From Thermomonospora catenispora (lineage in GTDB: Bacteria; Actinomycetota; Actinomycetes; Streptosporangiales; Streptosporangiaceae), in assembly GCF_006363815.1 (NCBI RefSeq), contig NZ_RRYT01000021.1, positions 18,572 to 82,571 of the forward strand: 64,000 nt of DNA, in the 5' to 3' direction. Below are positions 47,460-56,197 of this stretch, piece by piece. The notes beneath the pieces are model-generated. The model was not told where the DNA came from, did no database searches, and saw only the letters and a list, made by a program, of their open reading frames with translations. The translations under genes were made by a program, and so were the position numbers. Every line of letters begins with the position of its first letter. The stretch's first letter is position 1.

Positions 47460-48245
47460 TCATGCCTTCTCCTGTTCCTTGACCGCCTGTTCGCCCAGGT
47501 AGGCGCGGATCACCTCGGGGTCGCTCTGCACCGTCGCGGGCGGGCCGGAGGCGATCTTGCGGCCGAAGTCCAGCACGGTCACCTCGTCGGCGAGCCGCAT
47601 CACCATGCCCATGTCGTGCTCGACCAGCAGGATCGAGATGCCCAGGTCGGCACGGGCGGCCACGATGACCTCGGCCATCTGCCGGCGCTCGCCCCCGTTC
47701 ATCCCGGCCACCGGCTCGTCCAGCAGCAGCAGCTTGGGCTCCATCGCCAGCGCGCGGGCCAGCTCGACCCGCTTCTGCACGCCGTAGGGCAGCAGCCCGA
47801 CCGGGGCGTCCAGGTACTGCGCGACGCCCACGTAGCGGGCGATCTCCCGGACCCGCTCGCGGTGGCGGCGGTCCTCCCGGCGGGCGTACGGCAGCCGCAG
47901 CCCGGCCCCCAGGAACCCGGCCCGGGTCAGCCGGTGCCGGCCGAGCATGATGTTGTTCTCCACGCTCTGCAGCTTCGAGAGCGCGATGTTCTGGAACGTG
48001 CGGGCCACCCCCAGCGCCGCGATCTGGTGCGGCGCCATCTTCGTCAGCTCGGCGTCGCCGAAGCGGACGCTGCCCGAGGTGGCCTTGTAGACGCCCGACA
48101 GCACGTTGAAGCAGGTGGACTTGCCGGCGCCGTTGGGGCCGATGAGGGCGTGGATGCTGCCGGGCTCGACGGTGAAGCCGACGTGGTCGAGCGCGGTGAT
48201 CCCGGCGAACCGCACCGTCAGGTCGGTGACCTTCAGCTCGCTCAT
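47460..48245 (-). CDS. livG: ABC transporter ATP-binding protein, LivG type
   Basis: Cytoplasmic ATPase (261 residues). Walker A ALIGPNGAGKSTCFNVLSG, ABC signature LPYGVQKRVELARALA, Walker B KLLLLDEPVAGMNGGERRQM and switch His in LLVEHDMGMVM. The long insert after the Q-loop (GLRLPYARREDRRHRERVRE) is usual in LivG. ATG 48245 is set by GAGGTGGG four bases upstream; it overlaps the livF stop by four bases (ATGA). Works with LivF and the LivHM permeases. Confidence 0.95.
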   Translation of the reverse strand: MSELKVTDLTVRFAGITALDHVGFTVEPGSIHALIGPNGAGKSTCFNVLSGVYKATSGSVRFGDAELTKMAPHQIAALGVARTFQNIALSKLQSVENNIMLGRHRLTRAGFLGAGLRLPYARREDRRHRERVREIARYVGVAQYLDAPVGLLPYGVQKRVELARALAMEPKLLLLDEPVAGMNGGERRQMAEVIVAARADLGISILLVEHDMGMVMRLADEVTVLDFGRKIASGPPATVQSDPEVIRAYLGEQAVKEQEKA

Positions 48246-49039
48246 CCGGCCCACCTCGACAGCGCCGGAGGCCGCGCGAACTCCGCCGCGGCGTCCTCGT
48301 CGTCGCCCAGGCCCAGGTAGCGGCGGCGCACCTCGTCGGTCGCGGCCAGCTCCTCGGCCGGGCCGTGCAGCGTCACCCGGCCCACCTCCAGCACGTAGGC
48401 GGTGGTGGCCAGGCGCAGTGCCAGTGCGGCGTTCTGCTCGATGAGCAGCACCGCGGTGCCCTGCCGGTTGATCTCGGCGATGCACTCGCCGATCCGCTCG
48501 GCCATCAGCGGGGCCAGCCCCAGCGTCGGCTCGTCCAACAGCAGGACCTTGGGCCGCGCCATCAGCGCCCGGCCCATGGCGAGCATCTGCTGCTCGCCGC
48601 CGGACAGCAGGCCGGCCCGCTGCTTGGCGCGTTCGGCCAGCACCGGGAACAACTCCAGCACCCGCTTCCTGGCCGCGGCGACCCCCGCGCGGTCCCGGAC
48701 GCCCAGCGCCCCGGCCCGCAGGTTCTCCTCCACGGTCAGCCGCCCGAAGATGCGCCGTCCCTCGGGCACCTGGACCACGCCGGCGGCGACCACGGCGTGC
48801 GGTTTGAGCCCGCTCAACGTGCGACCGCCCAGGGCGATCGTGCCCGCGTCGATCGTCCCGCGGTGGAACGGCAGGGTCCCGGAGATCGCCCGCAGCAGCG
48901 TGCTCTTGCCCGCACCGTTGGCCCCCAGCACGGCGGTCACCGCGCCCTCGGGAACCTCCAGGGAGACCTCGCGCAGCGCCTGCACGGCCTTGCCGTAGCT
49001 CACCGAGAGTCCGCCGATCGCGAGTGTCCCACTCGCCAT
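48242..49039 (-). CDS. livF: ABC transporter ATP-binding protein, LivF type
   Basis: First gene of the liv operon; ATPase of 265 residues. Walker A AVLGANGAGKSTLLRAISG, signature LLSGGEQQMLAMGRALMAR, Walker B KVLLLDEPTLGLAPLMAERI, and switch His replaced within VLLIEQNAALALRLATTA by Gln, which is normal for LivF. GGGAGG four bases before ATG 49039 decides the start; a longer reading from 49093 has no ribosome site. The divergent region in front carries palindromes shared with the PucR-type gene. Confidence 0.94.
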   Translation of the reverse strand: MASGTLAIGGLSVSYGKAVQALREVSLEVPEGAVTAVLGANGAGKSTLLRAISGTLPFHRGTIDAGTIALGGRTLSGLKPHAVVAAGVVQVPEGRRIFGRLTVEENLRAGALGVRDRAGVAAARKRVLELFPVLAERAKQRAGLLSGGEQQMLAMGRALMARPKVLLLDEPTLGLAPLMAERIGECIAEINRQGTAVLLIEQNAALALRLATTAYVLEVGRVTLHGPAEELAATDEVRRRYLGLGDDEDAAAEFARPPALSRWAG

Positions 49040-49130
49040 GGCACCTCCCATCGATTTCGTGTGGGAGGCACACCAGCATGTGAGCTGTGACACCGTCCAG
49101 TGCCCGGGACAAGTCGAGTCAGGCGTCCAA

Positions 49131-49163
49131 CTGAATCCGGTTCAGGTTGTGTGCTCTCACAAC
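49131..49163. promoter_or_regulatory. Paired palindromes between liv operon and PucR gene
   Basis: CTGAA-tccgg-TTCAG (49131-49145) is immediately followed by GTTGTG-tgctct-CACAAC (49146-49163, perfect 6+6+6). Both sit in the 208-base divergent region and are good operator candidates for the PucR-type regulator or another transcription factor acting on both directions. Confidence 0.5.
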
Positions 49164-49215
49164 GCGGGCCCGTTTCGGGTCCCCCTGGTATGAAGCGCCG
49201 GGCGGTGCATGGCAG

Positions 49216-49231
49216 GGTGATGCACGTCACC
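49216..49231. promoter_or_regulatory. Crp-like palindrome before PucR gene
   Basis: GGTGA-tgcacg-TCACC, matching GTGA-N6-TCAC spacing of the Crp consensus, directly before the ribosome site of the gene at 49248. Confidence 0.45.
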
Positions 49232-49247
49232 GAGGAGGAGGGCAACC

Positions 49248-50474
49248 TTGCCTGCTGCCATCCCCGTCATCGCTGATCAGCGCCTGGCCGAGGTGGCCGG
49301 CGCGGTGTCGCGGCGCCTGCTGGAACGGCTCGACGACCTCACCGACCGGGTGGTCGCCGAGATCCTCGCCGACGATCCGGGCTACGCCGACTTTGTGCCG
49401 CATGACGATCTGTGGCAGACCATCCACCAGATCCTGCGCGAGAGCATCGACCACATGGCGCGTCGCGCGCTGGGCGAGGAGCCGGTGGTCACCACCGCGG
49501 TGGTGATCGGCCGTCGGCGCGCCGAGCAGGGGCTGCCGCTGGAGTCGCTGCTGCGCGCGTTCCGGGTCGGCGGGCGGGTCTGCTGGGAGGCGATGATCGA
49601 GGTCGTCTCCGAGTCCGACCCCGACTCGCTGCCGGTGCTGCTGCGCTTCGCCAGCATCGTGTGGCACACCAACGAGCTGCAGTCCAACGCGGTCGCCGAG
49701 GCCTACCGGCGGACCGAGTCGGAGCTGCTGCGGCGCAGCGACGAGCGGATGGCGGCGCTGCTGGACGCCCTGTTGGAGGGCCGCGGCGCCGACGGCGGGC
49801 TGGCCAAGGTCGCCGCCGCGGCGCTGGACCTGCCGATGAACGGCCGGTACGCGGTGGCGGTGCTGCGCCCGCTGCGCCGCGACGAGGGCTTCCGGCGCCC
49901 CGAGCGGGTCGGCGACCTGCGGTTCGTGTGGCGGGTGCGCGCCGACGCCGACGTGGCCGTGGTGGAGCTGGGCGACCGGAACCCGCAGGACGTGGCGACG
50001 GCGCTGCGTCCGCTGTTCACCGGGCAGGCCGGGATCAGCCCCGCGGTGGAGGGGCTGGCGGCGCTGGGCCGGGCCCGCTGGCTGGCCGAGGTGGCGCTGC
50101 AGACCTGCCGGCCGCAGGACCACCGGATCGTCCGGCTGGACGAGCGGCTGCCGGTCGCGCTGGTGGTGTCCCAGCCGGAACTGTCCGGCTATCTGGGCGA
50201 CACGGTGCTCGGCCCGCTGGAGGCCCTGGACCCGGCGGACCGGGAGGTGCTGTTGGAGACCCTGGCGGCCTGGCTGGACTGCGAGGGCTCGGCGGCGCGG
50301 ACCGCGGCCCGCCTGTACTGCCACCGCAACACCGTCTTCAACCGGCTGCGCAGGCTGGAGCAGCTCACCTCGCGCTCTCTGCACCGGCCGCGGGACGTGG
50401 TGGAGCTGGCGCTGGCCCTGGACGCGCTCGACCTGGTGACGACGGACGCCTCCCGGGAACGCCGTCCCGCCTGA
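49248..50474 (+). CDS. PucR/CdaR-family transcriptional regulator
   Basis: A 408-residue regulator: helical N-terminal sensor domain (LAEVAGAVSRRLLERLDDLT, IHQILRESIDHMARRALGEE), a central GGDEF-like or CdaR-type domain (about 185-300, ALDLPMNGRYAVAVLRPLRR), and the C-terminal PucR helix-turn-helix LAAWLDCEGSAARTAARLYC followed by HRNTVFNRLRRLEQLTSRSL. This family controls amino-acid, purine and nitrogen catabolism. Divergence from the liv operon makes that transporter its probable target. The TTG start is supported by GAGGAGGAGGG just upstream. Confidence 0.9.
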   Translation: MPAAIPVIADQRLAEVAGAVSRRLLERLDDLTDRVVAEILADDPGYADFVPHDDLWQTIHQILRESIDHMARRALGEEPVVTTAVVIGRRRAEQGLPLESLLRAFRVGGRVCWEAMIEVVSESDPDSLPVLLRFASIVWHTNELQSNAVAEAYRRTESELLRRSDERMAALLDALLEGRGADGGLAKVAAAALDLPMNGRYAVAVLRPLRRDEGFRRPERVGDLRFVWRVRADADVAVVELGDRNPQDVATALRPLFTGQAGISPAVEGLAALGRARWLAEVALQTCRPQDHRIVRLDERLPVALVVSQPELSGYLGDTVLGPLEALDPADREVLLETLAAWLDCEGSAARTAARLYCHRNTVFNRLRRLEQLTSRSLHRPRDVVELALALDALDLVTTDASRERRPA

Positions 50475-50489
50475 CCGGCCGGCCCGGTC

Positions 50490-51086
50490 TCAGCTGATCC
50501 GGTGCGGGTCGATCCGGGCCCACTCGGCGTCCCACTGGGCGTACCGGATCCGGTCGCAGCGCCGCCGCACCAGCCAGTAGACGAACAGCAGCGGCGCCCC
50601 CACGCCCGCCGTCCCGCCGACGGCGGCGTACCCGGCGTCGACCAGGGTGCGCGAATGCGGCCGGGGCCGGGCGACGGGCCTGCCGGAGCGGTCCACCCAG
50701 ATCTGCCGGCGGGCGCCCACCTCGGCGTCCTTCCAGGCCGGGATCCGTCCGGAGCGGACCGCGCCGTTCGGGGCCCGCCAGGTGGCCTGCACGGTCCGGT
50801 GCAGGTACCGCTCGCCGGACACCCCGCCGGGCCCGGTCACCGTGGCCGTCGCCTCCCAGCGGGTGGCGTGCTGCCGACGTTCGGCGCGCACCCCCGCGTC
50901 GTACGCCCGGGCGCCCGCCCACACCGCCAGCGCGGGGGCGGCGAGCAGGAACACCAGCACGAGCGTCACGCCCACCGTCCACTGGACGCGGTCGACCCGC
51001 CGACGCATCTCGTTGCGGTCGAATCCGAAACGCCGCCGCAGGCGCCCCAGCCGTGTGGGCGCCCCGCCGCCCTCTGGCCAGCGCAT
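50490..51086 (-). CDS. Rv1733c-family membrane protein
   Basis: A 198-residue protein resembling Mycobacterium tuberculosis Rv1733c: two membrane helices (VQWTVGVTLVLVFLLAAPAL at about 35-54; YAAVGGTAGVGAPLLFVYWL near 160) enclose an extracytoplasmic strand-rich domain with RWEATATVTGPGG, VQATWRAPNGAVRSGRIPAW and GARRQIWVDRSGRPVARPRP. Function unknown; the family is a DosR-regulon member in mycobacteria. It converges with the PucR-type gene (15 bases between stops) and may be transcribed with nothing else. Confidence 0.83.
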   Translation of the reverse strand: MRWPEGGGAPTRLGRLRRRFGFDRNEMRRRVDRVQWTVGVTLVLVFLLAAPALAVWAGARAYDAGVRAERRQHATRWEATATVTGPGGVSGERYLHRTVQATWRAPNGAVRSGRIPAWKDAEVGARRQIWVDRSGRPVARPRPHSRTLVDAGYAAVGGTAGVGAPLLFVYWLVRRRCDRIRYAQWDAEWARIDPHRIS

Positions 51087-51140
51087 CGCTGTGCCACCTC
51101 CCGGGTAGGGGGTCCCGCTGAGAGGTGTCGTACCCTCTGG

Positions 51141-52733
51141 TCAGACGGTATTCCCGGGCGGTGGGGCGACCACACGGCCCGCGGCGCCGCCGGTCGCGCC
51201 GTCGTCGGTCGCGTCGGCGGACTCCGGATCCTTCGACTCCTCCGGTCCGGCCGGGCGGTGCCGGACCGCCAGCGCCAGCAGCGCGCCCAGCGCGCACAGC
51301 CCCGCGGTGATCCAGAAGATCTCCCGGTACTCGGTGCGCAGCGCCTCCTGCACCGCCGCCTGATACTCCACCAGCCGCCGCCGCGCCTCCTCGGCCGGCA
51401 GCCCGAACGCCAGCGGCATCTGCAGATCGGCGGTCAGCGACCGGAACCGGTGCAATCCCCACGCGGTCAGCGCCGAGACGCCCAGCAGCATCCCCATCAT
51501 CCGGGTCACCACCACCGCCGCCGAGGCCACGCCGTGCTGGGCGGCGGGCATCCCGCGCAGCCCCGCCGAGGACACCGGCGCGATCACCAGTCCCAGCCCG
51601 AATCCGGTGATCACCAGGTCGACGTCCATGCGGGGGAGCGGACCGTAGGAGGCGGCGGCCGGATCGGCGGGCCAGCCCGCGATGAGCAGATAGCCCGCCG
51701 CCGCCAGCGCCATCCCGACGACCATCGGCCACCGGTCGCCGATCCGATGCGCCGCCAGCCCGCCCAGCACCGCCGCGACCGGCAGGGCCGCCAGGAAGCG
51801 CACCAGGATCAGCGCGCCTCCCGTCGAGTCCTCGCCCAGCAGCGTCTGCGCGACGAGCTGCACGTCCACCAGCGTGACCATCAACGCCGCGCCGGACAGG
51901 AAGCTGACCCCCAGCGCGGCCAGGAACGGTCCCCGCCGCACCCCGGTCAGGTCCAGCAGCCGGGTCTTCGCGCGGACCTCCCACACCACGAACGCGACCA
52001 GCGCCGCCGCGCCCAGTCCGAGCATCGGCGGGCCCCACGGGGGCAGCGGCCCCTCGGCGGGCTCGTCGTTGTGCAGGCCCGCCACCAGCAGGCCCAGACC
52101 CACCGCCAGCAGCACCCCGCCCGCCACGTCGATCCGCGGGCGGACGGCGGGCCGGGCGTCGGCCGGGACGGTCAGCTGCACCGCCGCCATGGCGGCCAGC
52201 GCGACCGGGACGTTGATCCAGAAGATCGCCCGCCAGTCGCCCAGCCAGGCCGCGACGCCCGCCCCGTACAGCGGGCCGAGCACGCTGCCCAGCTCCTGCG
52301 CCGCACCGACGGCGCCCAGCACCACCGGGCGGCGTCGCTCCTCCCACAGATCCCCGGCCAGCGCCATGGTCACCGGCAGCAGCGCCCCTCCGGCCACCCC
52401 CTGCAGCGCCCGGCCGGTCACCACCGTGACCAGGTCGCCGGCGAGCGCCGTCAGCGCCGACCCGACGGCGAAGACCAGCAGGCAGCCGTGCAGCAGCGGA
52501 CGCCGCCCGTAGCGGTCCGACAGCCGGCCCAGCAGCGGCATCGCCGCCACGTATCCCAGCAGGAAGCCGGTCAGGATCGGGGTGGCCCGCTCCAGCCGGT
52601 TGATCGGGATGCCCAGATCATCGAGGACCTGGGTGAAGATGGTGGTGATCACATAGGCGTCCAGCGCCGCCAGCAGCACCACCGCGCCGCCGACGCCGAT
52701 CGCGACGCCGCGCCCGCGCACCGGACCGCCCAT
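51141..52733 (-). CDS. MFS transporter, P55/DHA2-like
   Basis: Fourteen-helix drug:proton antiporter-type MFS protein, 530 residues, similar in context to mycobacterial P55 (Rv1410c). Motif A is [40 protein letters not shown] forms helix 1; [20 protein letters not shown] is the motif C/loop region typical of DHA2. The acidic and Pro-rich tail ([20 protein letters not shown]) is cytoplasmic. It follows the LprG-like gene with only three bases between, as in mycobacteria where LprG and P55 together export triacylglycerides and contribute to drug tolerance. Confidence 0.9.
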   Translation of the reverse strand: MGGPVRGRGVAIGVGGAVVLLAALDAYVITTIFTQVLDDLGIPINRLERATPILTGFLLGYVAAMPLLGRLSDRYGRRPLLHGCLLVFAVGSALTALAGDLVTVVTGRALQGVAGGALLPVTMALAGDLWEERRRPVVLGAVGAAQELGSVLGPLYGAGVAAWLGDWRAIFWINVPVALAAMAAVQLTVPADARPAVRPRIDVAGGVLLAVGLGLLVAGLHNDEPAEGPLPPWGPPMLGLGAAALVAFVVWEVRAKTRLLDLTGVRRGPFLAALGVSFLSGAALMVTLVDVQLVAQTLLGEDSTGGALILVRFLAALPVAAVLGGLAAHRIGDRWPMVVGMALAAAGYLLIAGWPADPAAASYGPLPRMDVDLVITGFGLGLVIAPVSSAGLRGMPAAQHGVASAAVVVTRMMGMLLGVSALTAWGLHRFRSLTADLQMPLAFGLPAEEARRRLVEYQAAVQEALRTEYREIFWITAGLCALGALLALAVRHRPAGPEESKDPESADATDDGATGGAAGRVVAPPPGNTV

Positions 52734-52736
52734 CGG

Positions 52737-53438
52737 TCACGCCGAGGGCTTGAACGTGTAGGCGGCGTCGAACTCGGTGAAGGTGATCGTCACCGCGCCG
52801 TCCCCGTCGCCCGAGGACACCGGGACCGTGCCGCGCACCTTCAGCAGCCGGTGGTCGGCGGCGGACACCCACACGTGCCCGGTCAGGTCCGCGCCCAGGC
52901 CCGGGACCAGGGGGGCCGCCGTCTCCTCGGGCACCGTCACCTTGACCTTGTAGGCGTCCTTGCCGCCGACCCGCTCCCGCGCCTCGGTCCGCGGCGACCG
53001 CGCCGCCGTCAGCAGCTTGGCCAGGCCCCGTTGCGGGTCCAGCACCGCCGACGGGTCGTACAGCGCGATGATCTGGCTCCGGGGCGCCTTCTGGTAGCCG
53101 GCCCCGGTCAGGCCCTTGTAGTACACGGTGTCGCCGACCAGCACGAAGTCGGTCTCCACCGTCAGGCCCGCCTGCTGGATCTGCAGCCGCCCCTGGGCGT
53201 CGCCGGATCTGAGCAGCTTCACCTCGCCGCCCCGCACCGCGATGTCGGGCCGCCCTTCGGTGGTGATGGTGAACGCGACGCTCTTCAGGTCGCGCATCGC
53301 TGCGGCCGCCTGCTGCAGCGTCTGCTCGCCCGGCGGCAGGGCGGTCTCGTTCTTCTTCCGTTCGGGGTCGCCCGAGCAGCCGGTGAGCGCGACCAGGCAT
53401 GCCAGCAGTGCGGCGATCGGACCTCGGATCCACGACAT
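52737..53438 (-). CDS. lprG: LprG/LppX family lipoprotein
   Basis: Acyl-binding lipoprotein (233 residues) anchored outside the membrane. Signal peptide ending in lipobox LTGCS near residue 20, then the LppX_LprAFG domain: LQQAAAAMRDLKSVAFTITT, LLRSGDAQGRLQIQQAGLTV, VLVGDTVYYKGLTGAGYQKA and HVWVSAADHRLLKVRGTVPV. In M. tuberculosis the homologue carries triacylated lipids and works with the adjacent MFS protein P55; the same gene order here argues for the same partnership. Its promoter lies in the 159 bases before the tRNA gene on the opposite strand. Confidence 0.92.
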   Translation of the reverse strand: MSWIRGPIAALLACLVALTGCSGDPERKKNETALPPGEQTLQQAAAAMRDLKSVAFTITTEGRPDIAVRGGEVKLLRSGDAQGRLQIQQAGLTVETDFVLVGDTVYYKGLTGAGYQKAPRSQIIALYDPSAVLDPQRGLAKLLTAARSPRTEARERVGGKDAYKVKVTVPEETAAPLVPGLGADLTGHVWVSAADHRLLKVRGTVPVSSGDGDGAVTITFTEFDAAYTFKPSA

Positions 53439-53597
53439 AGGGCGGACCCTACCGACGTGCCGCCCGATGCGTCACTGCATGGGAGTGATGATCGGTGATG
53501 TCCCGGCGGGCCCGGGAGGTGATTCTCGGTGGCCGTCCGTCACCCCCGCGGTTATCATTGCCGCGGCGAGCACGGGTGGACCACGCGCCGCTCGTCG

Positions 53598-53671
53598 GGG
53601 GCGGTAGCTCAGCCGGTCAGAGCAGCGGACTCATAATCCGTGGGTCGTGGGTTCGAGCCCCACCCGCCCCA
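53598..53671 (+). tRNA. tRNA with CAT anticodon (Met elongator or Ile2)
   Basis: Cloverleaf of 74 bases: acceptor GGGGCGG (53598-53604)/CCGCCCC (53664-53670), D-arm AGCTCAGCCGGTCAGAGC, anticodon stem GCGGA/TCCGT with loop CTCATAA giving CAT, T-arm with GTTCGAGCC, discriminator A; CCA not encoded. The D-arm and absence of an initiator-type 1-72 mismatch exclude initiator tRNA. Elongator Met is most likely, but an Ile2 (lysidine) tRNA cannot be ruled out by eye. Confidence 0.92.
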
Positions 53672-54227
53672 CACAGACGCCGGGCGAGGGTGCTCAAGGG
53701 TCCGTTCGCAGCCCCTGGCGTCCGAGCCCCCTCACCGCTCCCCTCGTTCACGCTCGTTCAAGGTCCCCGGATCTCCCTGCGCGGGCCTCGCCCGGGATCC
53801 CTCGTCCCGCCCTCCGCGCGCCCGTGCCCTCGACCCGTCCGCGCCGATCCGCCGCCGCATCTCCCTTCCTCTCCGCCGCGCGCACCGGCCCCGTCGGCGG
53901 CGTGCACGGCGGGGCCGGACGGGCGATGAGCGCCGCGCCTCCAGACGACCGGGACCGGGAGACGGCCGCCCGTTCCGGGGCGCCGTGATCGGGACGCCCG
54001 CGACGCGGGTATCGGAGCCTGCGGCGGGGCCTTTTCGGCGAAGGCGGGGTTCTCGTGCGTCATGGAAGAGGGCGCGTGTTCGGGGGACGCCGCCGGCTGT
54101 GGCCATTTCCGGTCAAAACACACCGCAGTTGACTACGGGTGTGTAACAAAACGGAACGGACAAATGGCATTCACGGTCTGTTCGCCCCTAAGGTCACGGC
54201 GACATGACGCATTCCCTGGAGGTGCGG
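53672..54227. other. Gene-free region before the S37 peptidase
   Basis: 556 bases without a credible gene. Up to about 54060 it is GC-rich. From about 54085 to 54190 it turns distinctly AT-rich (GGTCAAAACACACCGCAGTT, GTAACAAAACGGAACGGAC), with an imperfect inverted repeat ACACACCG...CGGGTGTGT around a TTGACT. I take this end to be the peptidase promoter, though no exact -35/-10 pair can be fixed. Confidence 0.35.
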
Positions 54228-55640
54228 ATGAGAGGCTGGGGCGGACGAACGCTCACGGCTGTGACCCTCGCCGGCGTGATGTCCCTGGGCACGGCGATCC
54301 CGGCCGGGGCCGAGCAGGCGGACGACATCGCCGAACGTCTCGAGGCCATTCCCGGCATGACCGTGCTGTGGGAGCGGCCCTCCGGCGACCCCGGCTACCG
54401 GTTCTTCATGCTGAGCTACCGGCAGCCCGTCGACCATCGGCGGCCGCAGGCGGGGACGTTCGAGCAACGGTTCACCCTGCTGCACAAGGACACCGATCGG
54501 CCGATGGTGCTGCACACCACCGGCTACCACGTCAGCGAGCTGCCCTCGCGGTCGGAGCCGGCGCAGCTGGTGGACGGCAACCAGATCTCCGTCGAGCAGC
54601 GGTTCTTCACGCCGTCGCGGCCGCAGCCGGCGGACTGGTCCACGCTGACCATCTGGCAGGCGGCCACCGACCACCACCGGCTGGTCGAGGCGCTCAAGCC
54701 GATCTACTCGGCCAAATGGGTGTCCACCGGGGCCAGCAAGGGCGGCATGACCTCGGTCTACCACCGCCGTTTCTACCCCGACGACGTGGACGCGACCGTC
54801 GCCTATGTCGCGCCCAACGACGTGGTCAACAGCGAGGACAAGGCCTACGACCGTTTCTTCGAAACGGTCGGTTCCGATCCCGCCTGCCGCGAACGGCTCA
54901 AGGAAGTCCAGCACGAGGTCCTCGAGCGGCGCGAGGAGTTCGTGCAGCGCTACCGGGAGTACGCGAAAGAGAACGGTTACACCTTCGCCAACCTCGGCGA
55001 TGCGGACCGGGCGCTGGAGGCCACTGTTCTCGACGTGGAGTGGGCGTTCTGGCAGTACTCGCTGGAGTCCGACTGCGTCAAGGTGCCGTCCGCCGACGCC
55101 TCCACCGACGAGCTGTGGGAGTTCGTCGACGCCACCGCGGGCTTTTCCTTCTACACCGACCAGGGGCTGGAGCCGTACGTGCCGTACTACTTCCAGGCGG
55201 GCACCCAGCTCGGCTGGCCGTCGCCCAAGTTCCGCCACCTCAAGGACGTGCGGCGCTACCCGAAGATCTATGAGCCGCGCCAGTTCGTCCCGGCCGGGCT
55301 GCGCGGACAGATGCGCTTCGATCCCCGCGCGATGGCCGACATCGACCGGTGGGTGCGCACCCAGGGCAGCCGCCTGATGTTCCTCTACGGCGGGAACGAC
55401 CCGTGGGGCGCCGAGCCGTTCCGCCTGGGCCCGGGCACCCGTGACTCCCTGTGGTACGAGGTCGAGGGCCTCAACCACAGCGCCCGCCTGATCGAGCGCC
55501 TGCCGCAGCGGCAGCGCGAACAGGCCGTGAGCGCGCTGCGCCGCTGGCTCGGCGTCGCCGACGCCACCACCTTCCAGCTCAAGACCGTCAGCCCGCTCGA
55601 CGGCCACGACGAGCTGCAGGACCGGCGTCCTCCGCTCTGA
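54228..55640 (+). CDS. Secreted S37-family serine peptidase (tripeptidyl aminopeptidase-like)
   Basis: Exported peptidase of 470 residues in peptidase family S37 (PS-10 type, alpha/beta-hydrolase fold), first studied in streptomycetes. Sec signal peptide: MRGWGGRTLTAVTLAGVMSL then probable cleavage after AGA at about 28. Catalytic Ser in WVSTGASKGGMTSVYHRRFY; downstream FLYGGNDPWGAEPF supplies the Asp and GLNHSARLIERLP the His. Probably removes tripeptides from protein N-termini outside the cell. ATG 54228 is decided by GGAGG five bases upstream; ATG 54204 is weaker. Tandem repeats begin at its stop codon. Confidence 0.9.
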   Translation: MRGWGGRTLTAVTLAGVMSLGTAIPAGAEQADDIAERLEAIPGMTVLWERPSGDPGYRFFMLSYRQPVDHRRPQAGTFEQRFTLLHKDTDRPMVLHTTGYHVSELPSRSEPAQLVDGNQISVEQRFFTPSRPQPADWSTLTIWQAATDHHRLVEALKPIYSAKWVSTGASKGGMTSVYHRRFYPDDVDATVAYVAPNDVVNSEDKAYDRFFETVGSDPACRERLKEVQHEVLERREEFVQRYREYAKENGYTFANLGDADRALEATVLDVEWAFWQYSLESDCVKVPSADASTDELWEFVDATAGFSFYTDQGLEPYVPYYFQAGTQLGWPSPKFRHLKDVRRYPKIYEPRQFVPAGLRGQMRFDPRAMADIDRWVRTQGSRLMFLYGGNDPWGAEPFRLGPGTRDSLWYEVEGLNHSARLIERLPQRQREQAVSALRRWLGVADATTFQLKTVSPLDGHDELQDRRPPL

Positions 55641-55725
55641 CGTCCCGCGCCCCGGCGTGCTCTGACGTCCCGCGCCCCGGCGTGCTCTGACGTCCCGCGC
55701 CCCGGCGTGCTCTGACGTCCCGCGC
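55636..55725. repeat. 25-bp tandem repeats over the peptidase stop codon
   Basis: Three exact copies of the 25-base unit TCTGACGTCCCGCGCCCCGG+CGTGC (55636-55660, 55661-55685, 55686-55710) followed by a 15-base partial copy (55711-55725). The first copy contains the peptidase TGA. A minisatellite-like array likely made by slippage or unequal recombination. Confidence 0.9.
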
Positions 55726-55727
55726 AC

Positions 55728-55757
55728 ACCGGGCCCGCCCGGAGGGGCGGGCCCGGT
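55728..55757 (+). terminator. Terminator hairpin after the repeats
   Basis: Perfect 13-bp stem ACCGGGCCCGCCC (55728-55740) with GGGCGGGCCCGGT (55745-55757), loop GGAG. Confidence 0.7.
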
Positions 55758-55921
55758 GCCGTTCTCCGGGCCTCCTCCCGGGCTTTCTCTCCGGTGCCTC
55801 TGCGGGTCCGCTCCGGAGACGGATGCACCGCCGTCGTCGGGACATGAGGCCCCCTGGCGCCGCCCGCACGTCGCCCGGTCGTCTCCGCTCCCGCCCGGCC
55901 GCGGCCGGCGCGTCCGATCGC

Positions 55922-56194
55922 CTACCCGGCCGTCCGGTCGCGGTCGCGCCGGCTGCGGCGACGCAGCACCCACAGATCGATCACGGCGATCACCACGACC
56001 GCCGCGCAGATCGCGGCCGCGATCCACAGCCCGGCCCCCGGCTCTCCGCCGCCGATCGCGGCGGCGCCGAACAGCGCCGCCCCGGCGAGACCGGCCACCA
56101 GGGCCAGGGCCGACAGCAGGGCGCGGACGCCCAGGGCGCTGCGCGCGGTGAGCGGCTCGTCGCTGGCCGGAGGCCGTCGGTCGTGCACCGGCAT
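55922..56194 (-). CDS. DUF6343 family small membrane protein
   Basis: A 90-residue actinobacterial membrane protein of the DUF6343 family. A short polar N-terminus with the conserved SDEPLTARSALGVRALLSAL, two helices (LLSALALVAGLAGAALFGAA and GLWIAAAICAAVVVIAVIDL) and an Arg-rich tail (RRRSRRDRDR). Function unknown. It is the downstream neighbour of the PEBP-family gene, separated by three bases, so probably co-transcribed. Confidence 0.83.
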   Translation of the reverse strand: MPVHDRRPPASDEPLTARSALGVRALLSALALVAGLAGAALFGAAAIGGGEPGAGLWIAAAICAAVVVIAVIDLWVLRRRSRRDRDRTAG

Positions 56195-56197
56195 CGG

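Noticed and set aside
50502..53498. Plus-strand open frame of 998 codons opposite the Rv1733c, MFS and LprG genes
   Set aside because: Antisense shadow; the three minus-strand genes have signal peptides, motifs and correct spacing.
53598..53671. Initiator tRNA-fMet
   Set aside because: The acceptor stem pairs fully at 1-72 and the anticodon stem lacks the three consecutive G-C pairs of initiators.
53640..54146. Possible Arg/Pro-rich proteins after the CAT tRNA
   Set aside because: No family, no ribosome site, and the frames begin inside the tRNA.
55636..55725. CRISPR array
   Set aside because: Units are contiguous with no spacers, only three copies and no cas genes.
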